Below the pieces are notes generated by a model, which was not told the DNA's origin, did not search any database, and saw only the letters and a list, made by a program, of their open reading frames with translations. A DNA stretch of 64,000 bases. Origin: Komagataella phaffii GS115 (lineage: Eukaryota > Ascomycota > Pichiomycetes > Pichiales > Pichiaceae). A program made the position numbers and the translations under genes. Below are positions 57,801 to 64,000 of the stretch, in pieces (the stretch's first letter is position 1; the number at the start of each line of letters is the position of its first letter). Location of the stretch: contig NC_012964.1 of NCBI RefSeq assembly GCF_000027005.1, positions 620,001 through 684,000 of the forward strand. The letters are read 5' to 3'.

Positions 57801-58396
57801 TCCCTCAGACATCATTTGCACAAAATCAGTTTAGACAATCGACAGGAGGTTTCCAGCAGACCCCAATTGTGCAACAAACAGGGGGATTCCCCCAATACTC
57901 CGCTGGACAACAGACGGTAGGATTCCCTCAGAACTCTTTTGGACAGCAGACAGGAGGAATTGCCCAAAACTCATTTGGACAACAGACAGGAGGTTATCAA
58001 ACAGGTTTTCAAGGAAATGGATCGATTCCAATGCCCCAGTCCTCATTCGGTGCTTCAAATCTGGGATTCAATGGTGCTACGCAGCAGAACTACAACATTG
58101 GCATGGGCCAATCTTTGCCAGCAGCTTCTATCCCTCCCCTTCAACCCTCTTACACCTCATCACTCAATGGAATGTCAAACATGCTTCAGAACGTAAGCAT
58201 CTCTCAGCAGCCACAACAAGCCCAGCCAATGACGACTTTTGGAGCACCTGTGGCCCAGCCTCCGTTACAGGCTCAACCAACTGGCTTTGGTTTTGGTAAC
58301 TCGCCCTATGGAGGTCAGAACCCACTCCAATCTCAGCCAACAGGTAAAAGAGCCAACTTATCAGCAGCTACCGCAGACAACCCATTCGGCTTCTAG
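54845..58396 (+). CDS. SLA1: SLA1, endocytic adaptor of the actin patch
   Basis: 1183 aa from ATG 54845 (1244 in Saccharomyces); the TTG 22 codons upstream is discarded. SH3-1 begins GVYRALFDYQAQNDEELTVH and SH3-2 begins SAVALYDYDRQTEEEITFKE. A PH-like segment follows (FVKGDYFTWDVQEINGRKKR), then SH3-3 (GKVSYNFDAESPDELSIREG). A Lys/Glu/Arg-rich stretch precedes SHD1 (RTWIDSSGSFKVEAEYLGVV), the NPFxD cargo-binding module. The SAM-like SHD2 is DYDWFQFFLGCDIDPNNCQR. The C-terminal 350 residues are Gln/Pro/Gly-rich repeats of the type PVQRTGG, the region contacted by Pan1. Sla1 links cargo, Las17 and clathrin at endocytic sites. Confidence 0.97.
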   Translation: MTSVFLGVYRALFDYQAQNDEELTVHENDLLYVLEKSEIDDWWKVKQRVIGVNVEEPIGLVPSTYIEPATPIGSAVALYDYDRQTEEEITFKENDTFDVYDTDDQEWILVGLNNIHFGFVPANYIQISLGTTAPASNNPPILSPASFPPPPQRINNSSVPSLKDAEPARNLEDDNAYEEEEDVPPPMPTRPTATTATSNISAPQDSESEEEPSSSSRRPSGRSRADDDFVKGDYFTWDVQEINGRKKRKAVLGIGNGSIYVQAEGHSSKKWDIRNLTNFSNEKKHVFFDFTNPSASYELHAGSKDAADAILSIVGDLKGASSMRALKEVKAASSAPKTKTGKVSYNFDAESPDELSIREGDVVYILNDKESSEWWIVQDVNTNKKGVVPASYIELISGGGSTLASIGSSISKGSKKAFGSSRKRKEKERKHLEEQRAAKRETERERQRLRSKEERDRLRKLDEKERRKKQKATPQDEDQPETSKPNPHRVRTWIDSSGSFKVEAEYLGVVDGKIHLHKTNGVKIAVAAPKLSLEDLEYVERITGMSLEKYKPKPKSSGSYSRPSKKPSSRESSPKESSRSGVKQSVPKIDPPKDPDYDWFQFFLGCDIDPNNCQRYSVVFINEQLDESSLQDLTPSLLRSLGLREGDILRVQKFLDNKFGRTKAQESATNGGLFTKSDGTLKNNRSTDVLTSTVVTRETLSPTKAEAKSKRIDDEAWALKPAAESSSQMDQFSRPVSAMSKQLTGSIQDLVNLKPLGDNANNASVAHKAETPNTTQDKPSAPVLEPVKTGAARGPVQAQPTSGGFVTAQPTGALVAMPTGFMPITMVPVKTGGTIALQPTGGFVSLQRTGGVLPQVTGGLVPVQTGGLVMPQTSFGVTPTLQPTGGILPAQRTGGLVPVQRTGGLIPVQQTGRLVPVQQTGGLIPVQRTGGLVPVQRTGNLQPVPTTSFGSQPTGTFVPQSSFGNQLATNLNNPQTTFGSQPTGGFPQTSFAQNQFRQSTGGFQQTPIVQQTGGFPQYSAGQQTVGFPQNSFGQQTGGIAQNSFGQQTGGYQTGFQGNGSIPMPQSSFGASNLGFNGATQQNYNIGMGQSLPAASIPPLQPSYTSSLNGMSNMLQNVSISQQPQQAQPMTTFGAPVAQPPLQAQPTGFGFGNSPYGGQNPLQSQPTGKRANLSAATADNPFGF
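57500..57663 (+). repeat. 27-bp tandem repeat in SLA1 (TGG-type units)
   Basis: About six near-identical 9-residue units of the form L-[VI]-P-[VA]-Q-[RQ]-T-G-G in a row. More diverged TGG and SFG units lie on both sides (57240-58320). Copy number is likely to vary between strains. Confidence 0.85.
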
Positions 58397-58662
58397 TTAG
58401 GAATGTAAACCCCATTGAATAGTATCAGCTCTTCAGTTTCCCCGACGCATATGCTTACATAATTTTCGTTTCCCTTGACTTGCATTTTGCATTTTGTACA
58501 TAAGATCGCGCATTTTTAGTTTACCTTTCTCTAAACTTTGGAAACCTGATCTGTAAACAAACCTAAACTAAGGCTTTCAACATCAATTTCTTATTGTTTG
58601 AAGTTATCGTTTTGTATGGTAATTACCAAGAAGGGCCAAATTGATTTTCAATTAGTAAAATC

Positions 58663-60777
58663 ATGTCACAAGTAGCGCCTCAAAGTGGCACTCAGCCCAC
58701 TGAGCAGGAGAACTTTGACTTCTGGATTCGGATGGCAACTGACAACAAGATCACCTCAACGAATAGCTGGAATTTTGCGTTGATAGACTACTTTCATGAC
58801 TTGACGGTTTTGAAAGAGGGAAATAGCATCAATTTTCAGAAAGCTTCTGCGACTTTAGACGGGTGTGTGAAAATATATTCTTCAAGAGTTGATTCCATCG
58901 CTACAGAGACAGGAAAACTGCTGAGTGGTCTCACGGTCAATAAGTTGAACGAAAAGCAAAATGAAGAGAATGATTCTGAATCAGATGAAGACCCAATAGA
59001 GAACACGCAGGGTGGAGATGATAGGAACGAAAATAGGCCAAAAGCCAAGAAACGAAACACAGCAGCGGTCAATACATTGGTTGAATTTTCCAAATTACAG
59101 ACAAAATCTATAGATACAGAACTGACTGTTGATCCTTTATTTAAGAAAGCGCTAACGGATTTTGATGAAGGAGGTGCCAAGTCCTTATTGCTGAACATTC
59201 TGAAAATTGATAGAGATTGTCGAATAGTTTTCGATACCAGTAGTGAACGAACAATCCAGACAAATGAAGAAACACAGCCGCTAGATATGAACTCGAATGA
59301 CAGCATAGAAAACAAAGAAATTGATGTAAATCTACTGCGGCGCTTTCTACCAGATAATCTTGATAAGCTTCACCTTTGTCCGTCAGCACCTGAAATCGAA
59401 AAAGTACTCGATGAGGGAGCGGCCCCTACCACACTATTACAAAGAATTGAGGAAGACAATGCTCCAGATGAAAATGAGGACAATTGCTTTTCAGGACCAT
59501 TGATGGACATGGATGATAATTTCAACGAGATTCCCACAATTGTGCACAATAACATCACTTCAAAATACTCACTCTTCTCAGGGAATGAAGAGTCGGGGCC
59601 TAATATCACACTTAACAGACTCTTTGATGAAAATTTCGTTTCCAGAACCGTGGACAGCGAAGATACCAGCAACGTTCACGAACACAACGTACTGGATCAT
59701 TTTGATAATATGCTGCGTAAAACGTGGATGGGTCCACAAAATTTCAAGATAGCACAGCTACAGTTAAGACATGAAAGAACTCCTCAACCTGTCAACACTG
59801 GGATACCAACAGAAGATTCAAATGACTTGCATGGTACAGTGAAACGAAGGAAGAATGAGTTTACCATTGATTTTAGTACTGAAGATGACATCGAAGATAT
59901 ATTTGAGTCTTCTGATAACCTTCTTATGCCCAAATCAAACTGGTTTTCTGAAACACACAATTTACTCCCTGATGACAAGAATTTCACGACTAAGAGAATG
60001 ATTCACCTCTTCACCAAGTCAGATAAGGTGATAAATAGTGCCTTGTTCCCCAAGAAAAAGAAAATGCAACAACGATCATATGAAGATGAATATCAGCCAG
60101 CAGACGAAGAATATTTTGCTAGCAAGTATGCCGAAGCCAAAAACAACAGAGTCAAAAACTTGATTCAAGATGATCTAAAAGAGATCCAAGAATCTTTTGA
60201 CGATCAATACGTGGGCAGTCCTCATGGAGATCGCCAGTACCAAGAAGGCGAAAATTTTGACAACGAACCTGATGACTATGCTGACAATAACTTTAATGAC
60301 ATGGATGAGGCCGCGGAGGATGACTTCAACCCTAGTAACCTTTCTTACTCCAAGAAAGGAGGATTTGGTTCTCAATTGGTAACATCTGTGGGGAGGTTCA
60401 GACCATCGAGTATAAATTTTGCAAAAGTAAGCAAACGTGTTGATGTGAAGTTGCTGAAGGACAATTTATGGGAGACATTAACCTGGGCAAAGAGCAATAT
60501 ATTTCAAAAACCTTCTCAACCCTCCCAACCTTCTCAAGAGAATGATGATCCAGATGATGAGGAGGAGCGGGTGATTTCCGAGGCTGAAAACGAACCCACC
60601 CATTCTGAACTAAAATTTACCGACGTGGTGAAACAAATGACACAAAAATACTCCAACGAGGAAAAGAATGAGATATCAACTAGTTTCTGTTTCATTTGCC
60701 TTTTACATCTGGCAAATGAGAATGGATTGACAATAGAGAACTCGGGAGATCAATCAGACTTGATTATAAAGAACTAA
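58663..60777 (+). CDS. BRN1: BRN1, kleisin subunit of condensin
   Basis: 704 aa (754 in Saccharomyces). The barren/CAP-H kleisin that closes the Smc2-Smc4 ring. The N-terminal helix block is NFDFWIRMATDNKITSTNSW, then WNFALIDYFHDLTVLKEGNS and FQKASATLDGCVKIYSSRVD, as in the family. Acidic linkers follow, then a central LPDDKNFTTKRMIHLFTKSD. The C-terminal winged-helix end has SISFCFICLLHLANENGLTI-like sequence (STSFCFICLLHLANENGL). A SQPSQPSQ repeat lies at 60510-60540. It is convergent with LEU1 (46 bp). Confidence 0.95.
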   Translation: MSQVAPQSGTQPTEQENFDFWIRMATDNKITSTNSWNFALIDYFHDLTVLKEGNSINFQKASATLDGCVKIYSSRVDSIATETGKLLSGLTVNKLNEKQNEENDSESDEDPIENTQGGDDRNENRPKAKKRNTAAVNTLVEFSKLQTKSIDTELTVDPLFKKALTDFDEGGAKSLLLNILKIDRDCRIVFDTSSERTIQTNEETQPLDMNSNDSIENKEIDVNLLRRFLPDNLDKLHLCPSAPEIEKVLDEGAAPTTLLQRIEEDNAPDENEDNCFSGPLMDMDDNFNEIPTIVHNNITSKYSLFSGNEESGPNITLNRLFDENFVSRTVDSEDTSNVHEHNVLDHFDNMLRKTWMGPQNFKIAQLQLRHERTPQPVNTGIPTEDSNDLHGTVKRRKNEFTIDFSTEDDIEDIFESSDNLLMPKSNWFSETHNLLPDDKNFTTKRMIHLFTKSDKVINSALFPKKKKMQQRSYEDEYQPADEEYFASKYAEAKNNRVKNLIQDDLKEIQESFDDQYVGSPHGDRQYQEGENFDNEPDDYADNNFNDMDEAAEDDFNPSNLSYSKKGGFGSQLVTSVGRFRPSSINFAKVSKRVDVKLLKDNLWETLTWAKSNIFQKPSQPSQPSQENDDPDDEEERVISEAENEPTHSELKFTDVVKQMTQKYSNEEKNEISTSFCFICLLHLANENGLTIENSGDQSDLIIKN

Positions 60778-60823
60778 TGACATGAATATTATAAATGGAT
60801 GCACTAAATAAATAATTACTACT

Positions 60824-63175
60824 TTACCATTCTTGAGCTTTATTTCCGTAACGGCTTCTCTTGGTACCTCTGGCTGGGACGATTAGTTTGGATCCTCCTT
60901 CAAGGAAAGAGAATCTATCTCTTCTCATCTCTTCGTACTTGTTGATGAACTCCTCTTTTTGGAGAGTGATTCCAATATCATCCAGACCATTGATTAAGCA
61001 GTGCTTTCTGAAATCTTCGACTTCGAAATGTTCTACAAGAACTTCCTTATCGGGGCCTAAAATCTGTTGGTTTGGAAGATCTATGGTAAGTTTCTTTCCG
61101 CTTGTAGCAACAGGGTATAGCTTAGATAAAATAATATCTTGATCAATTCTGATAGGGAGTAATCCGTTCTTGAAGGAATTGTTGTAGAAAATATCACCAA
61201 ATGATGGAGCAATGATAGATCTTATACCAAAATCTTTCAGGGCCCAAGGAGCGTGTTCTCGAGAAGAACCACATCCAAAGTTGTCTCCGGTAACACAAAG
61301 GATGCTAGCAGATCTATAAGGCTCTACATTTAAAACAAAGTCAGTTTCAACGTCTTTACCCTGGTCATCCTTCACAAAACGTAATTCATAGAACAAACCA
61401 GCTTTTAATCCTGTACGTTTGATAGTCTTTAAGAATTGCTTTGGAATAATTGCATCCGTGTCGACGTTGGCCTTATCTAATGGAGCAGCGATACCCTCAA
61501 CAGTTAAAAACTTTTCCATTGCAGCTGCAACAGCTGGAGCTGAAGTTTTTAGGGGAGTTTCTTGAACGGTGTGATCAGGTGGAGGTATGTCCTTAATTTC
61601 ATCTTCTTCTAGTTCATCCTTAGATTCACCCTCAGCCAGAGGCTTCTTTTCATGCTCGTAAACAGCGTCCTGTAATTCAGCATCCTCTTCACTTTGAATT
61701 GCAATCTTGGGTTGACTCTTGTCTTCCTTGTATTCAAACTCTCTGATGTCAACAAAATGACCAGCTATACCAGCTGCTGCTGCCATGGCAGGAGACATCA
61801 AATGTGTTCTAGATCTAGCACCTTGACGACCTTCAAAGTTTCTGTTTGAAGTGGAGGCGCATCTCTCTTCTGGGTCCAGAATATCAGGATTCATTCCCAG
61901 ACACATAGAGCATCCGGCCTCTCTCCAGGAAAACCCAGCCTCTTCAAATATCTTGTCCAAACCCTCCTTTTCAGCTTGTAGTTTGATCAAACCAGACCCT
62001 GGAACAACCAGAGCTAGTTTAACATTGTCGGATTTCTTGTGACCTTTTACCACTTTGGCAGCAGCTCGCAGATCCTCCAAACGAGAGTTGGTACAAGATC
62101 CAATGAAAACCTTATCAATCTTGATATCCTTTAGTGGGACATTAGGTGTTAATCCCATGTAAGATAAAGCTCTTTCCATTCCCGACTTCTTGATAGGATC
62201 TTCAACCTTCTCTGGGTCTGGCACAGATGCGGTAATTGGCAGAGCGTCTTGAGGAGATGTACCCCAAGTGATAGTAGGAACAATATCTTTGGCCTTGATC
62301 ACGATTTCATAGTCAAATTTAGCACCTTCATCAGAATATAAAGTCTTCCAATAGTTTAGAGCCTTGGTCCATTGCTCTCCTTTTGGAGCCAGGGGGCGTC
62401 CCTCGATATACTTGAAAGTAGTCTCATCTGGTCTGATCATACCAGCTCTGGCACCGGCTTCAATTGCCATATTACAAATAGACATTCTTGCTTCCATAGT
62501 TAGATCTTCAATTGCCTTACCAGCGAATTCAATGACACTACCAGTACCACCTGCGGTACCAATCACTCCAATAACATGTAAAACTAAATCCTTAGAGGTG
62601 ATACCTTCGTCCAGCTCGCCCTCGATGGTTATTCTCATGTTCTTTGATTTTGCTTGAATAATTGTTTGAGTTGCCAGAACATGCTCAACTTCAGAAGTTC
62701 CAATACCAAAAGCTAGAGAACCGAAGGCACCATGCGTGGAAGTATGGGAGTCACCACACACAACCGTAGTACCTGGCAAGGTGAACCCTTGCTCAGGTCC
62801 TACAACGTGGACAATACCTTGACGGCTATCTTTCATACCAAAATAGGTGACATCAAAGTCCTTGACGTTTTGCTCTAATGTCTTCACCTGTAATCTGGAG
62901 TCATCCTGCTTAATGAACTTGTCCAAGGTAGTTAAGTTTTTTCTAGAATCCGTTGGAATGTTGTGATCTACTGTAGCAAGTGTGCAATCTTTCCTTCTGA
63001 CTACTCTACCAGCATTCTTAAGACCTTCGAAGGCTTGTGGGGAAGTAACTTCGTGGACCAAATGACGGTCGATGTATAATAAATAAGAGCCTGATTCATC
63101 TTTGTGAACAACATGATCTTCAAAGACCTTGTCGTATAAGGTCTTTGGATTTTTTATCTCTCCAGTGGAAGGCAT
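60824..63175 (-). CDS. LEU1: LEU1, isopropylmalate isomerase
   Basis: 783 aa from ATG 63175 (779 in Saccharomyces); the frame extends 18 codons upstream to a TTG and is not used. An aconitase-family [4Fe-4S] enzyme of leucine synthesis. The large domain contains [20 protein letters not shown], the iron-sulfur ligands in [20 protein letters not shown] and [20 protein letters not shown], then [20 protein letters not shown]. An acidic linker ([13 protein letters not shown]) leads to the small swivel domain with [21 protein letters not shown] Leu3 site lies 111 bp upstream. Confidence 0.98.
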   Translation of the reverse strand: MPSTGEIKNPKTLYDKVFEDHVVHKDESGSYLLYIDRHLVHEVTSPQAFEGLKNAGRVVRRKDCTLATVDHNIPTDSRKNLTTLDKFIKQDDSRLQVKTLEQNVKDFDVTYFGMKDSRQGIVHVVGPEQGFTLPGTTVVCGDSHTSTHGAFGSLAFGIGTSEVEHVLATQTIIQAKSKNMRITIEGELDEGITSKDLVLHVIGVIGTAGGTGSVIEFAGKAIEDLTMEARMSICNMAIEAGARAGMIRPDETTFKYIEGRPLAPKGEQWTKALNYWKTLYSDEGAKFDYEIVIKAKDIVPTITWGTSPQDALPITASVPDPEKVEDPIKKSGMERALSYMGLTPNVPLKDIKIDKVFIGSCTNSRLEDLRAAAKVVKGHKKSDNVKLALVVPGSGLIKLQAEKEGLDKIFEEAGFSWREAGCSMCLGMNPDILDPEERCASTSNRNFEGRQGARSRTHLMSPAMAAAAGIAGHFVDIREFEYKEDKSQPKIAIQSEEDAELQDAVYEHEKKPLAEGESKDELEEDEIKDIPPPDHTVQETPLKTSAPAVAAAMEKFLTVEGIAAPLDKANVDTDAIIPKQFLKTIKRTGLKAGLFYELRFVKDDQGKDVETDFVLNVEPYRSASILCVTGDNFGCGSSREHAPWALKDFGIRSIIAPSFGDIFYNNSFKNGLLPIRIDQDIILSKLYPVATSGKKLTIDLPNQQILGPDKEVLVEHFEVEDFRKHCLINGLDDIGITLQKEEFINKYEEMRRDRFSFLEGGSKLIVPARGTKRSRYGNKAQEW

Positions 63176-63285
63176 TATGATTTGTACCGTTTGTGTTCCC
63201 TTTAAGAATTTTGACGGGTCAAGGATCAAATTTATATAGTTTTTTCTGTATAGGATGACTAAACTTTGAGTGCTCCGCTACCGGC

Positions 63286-63295
63286 CCGGTACCGG
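63286..63295. promoter_or_regulatory. Leu3-binding site upstream of LEU1
   Basis: CCGGTACCGG, a full match to CCGGNNCCGG, 111 bp before the LEU1 ATG. Leu3 activates branched-chain genes when isopropylmalate accumulates. Confidence 0.8.
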
Positions 63296-63309
63296 CAAAA
63301 ATTAATTCA

Positions 63310-63317
63310 ACCAATGA
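63310..63317. promoter_or_regulatory. CCAAT box upstream of LEU1
   Basis: ACCAATGA (plus strand) matches the HAP consensus ACCAATNA, 15 bp beyond the Leu3 site. Confidence 0.4.
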
Positions 63318-63374
63318 AAAACTGGCTCGATGTAATTACGCTCGGCTAGCAGTTAGTCGATGATATACACGAAT

Positions 63375-63999
63375 TCATGCTAAATAATGATATAGATTTC
63401 TCTCCTTGGAATCACGTTCCATGTATTCTTTCTCCAACAAAGATTCAATTCTTTGCTTGATTAGAGACGGCGGAGGACTGAACCTGTTGGCCAATTGTTT
63501 TATTGTCTCGTTCATCAGGTTGTTATGCGTAAGGGTCTTTCGGGCCTTCATTATTCTAACAATGGCCGCATCGGTTTCGAATTTTCTATCCTTGTTAACC
63601 TCTGTCAGTGTAGAGGACCTCTGTTGGTCATTTTCCAGCTTGCTTGCTGTAGAAACAGTCAACACCTTGATTTTGATCTGGGGCGACTGAAACTTCTCAT
63701 TTATCTGAAAAATATCTTCCGGATTGATTTCTTTGGACATGGGTCGTTTCACTAGTAAACGAGTTTTTGGGGCAACAGATATGGACAGTAGCTGCCTTTT
63801 AAGATCATTCTCAGGAATCTGTAATTCTTGGTGGATCTGCGCATAGGTATATTGGGCCTTGTAATCGGTAGAGAATAATGCAAGTATAATTATGGCACTG
63901 TACGTGGGCATGTTGACCTCATATGTTTTACGGCCATAAGTCATGCGCATATCAACAGTGCCAAAATTAGGAGCCCAGTTGAACTTTCGGTTTTGATGC
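63375..63999 (-). CDS. CUL3: Cullin C-terminal region, 5' partial (CUL3-like)
   Basis: The gene enters at the right edge; the frame is open to 63999 and its start is outside the window, so the ATG at 63950 is internal. It begins in the cullin homology region (HQNRKFNWAPNFGTVDMRMT) and continues into YSAIIILALFSTDYKAQYTY. RLLVKRPMSKEINPEDIFQI is closest, by eye, to CUL3. It ends with the winged-helix neddylation segment AAIVRIMKARKTLTHNNLMN (the NEDD8/Rub1-acceptor Lys lies in VRIMKARK) and SLLEKEYMERDSKERNLYHY. A scaffold for RING ubiquitin ligases. Cdc53 (CUL1) is the alternative. Confidence 0.85.
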   Translation of the reverse strand, partial: HQNRKFNWAPNFGTVDMRMTYGRKTYEVNMPTYSAIIILALFSTDYKAQYTYAQIHQELQIPENDLKRQLLSISVAPKTRLLVKRPMSKEINPEDIFQINEKFQSPQIKIKVLTVSTASKLENDQQRSSTLTEVNKDRKFETDAAIVRIMKARKTLTHNNLMNETIKQLANRFSPPPSLIKQRIESLLEKEYMERDSKERNLYHYLA

Positions 64000-64000
64000 T

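Overview
The window reads as nuclear DNA of a budding yeast, most likely the methylotroph genus Komagataella (Pichia pastoris group). Genes are closely packed on both strands and most lack introns. The few introns are short, with GTAAGT/GTAAGC donors, TACTAAC-type branch points and AG acceptors. Most proteins match Saccharomyces families, but the 24-kDa subunit of respiratory complex I is present, which Saccharomyces lacks. CTG encodes a conserved leucine in COX4 (48456-48458), so this is not a CUG-Ser clade yeast. The genus is an inference; I ran no search.

Layout. 1-8 kb: the end of a Rab-effector gene (VAC1-like), a Zn2Cys6 regulator, SGT1, an ASE1/PRC1 microtubule bundler with an apparent frameshift, and the quinone reductase ZTA1. 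8-17 kb: a secreted CFEM protein carrying tandem Cys/His repeats, an AT-hook nuclear protein, a protein of repeated CxxC pairs (Wor3-like), a TSC3-like sphingolipid subunit, an MTP18-family protein, DSC3, a UPF0390 protein and a Vps3844-type membrane protein. 17-29 kb: GSF2, a PLP decarboxylase, spliced PET191 with a possible extra small gene beside it, RAV1 (apparent frameshift), a spliced small gene, MES1 and BUD32. 29-46 kb: a helix-hairpin-helix protein, COX18, SPT4, a methionine-type permease with Met31/32-like promoter sites, an ECL1-family protein with paired CACGTG sites, RSP5, a DSE1-like WD protein, EAF3, YCK3, STR3 and the complex I 24-kDa subunit. 46-64 kb: a 2-hydroxyacid dehydrogenase, COX4 (start codon split by an intron), RPS26, CDC55, COX13, IME4 (apparent frameshift), spliced MPO1, SLA1, BRN1, LEU1 with a Leu3 site, and the 3' part of a cullin.

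The genes do not form one pathway. There is a scattered respiratory set (COX4, COX13, COX18, PET191, complex I 24 kDa), several members with HAP-type CCAAT boxes, and a sulfur amino-acid pair (permease, STR3). There are no mobile elements, CRISPR arrays, rRNA or recognisable tRNA genes.

The observations most worth checking are the COX4 start codon assembled by splicing, the PET191 exon 1 that continues an upstream open frame, the CFEM protein with CxLxHxHxxxC repeats, and three conserved genes each broken by a one-base frame change, two of them in A6 runs. Many predicted reading frames begin at TTG/GTG; the starts given here were moved to the first sensible ATG or to a spliced exon.
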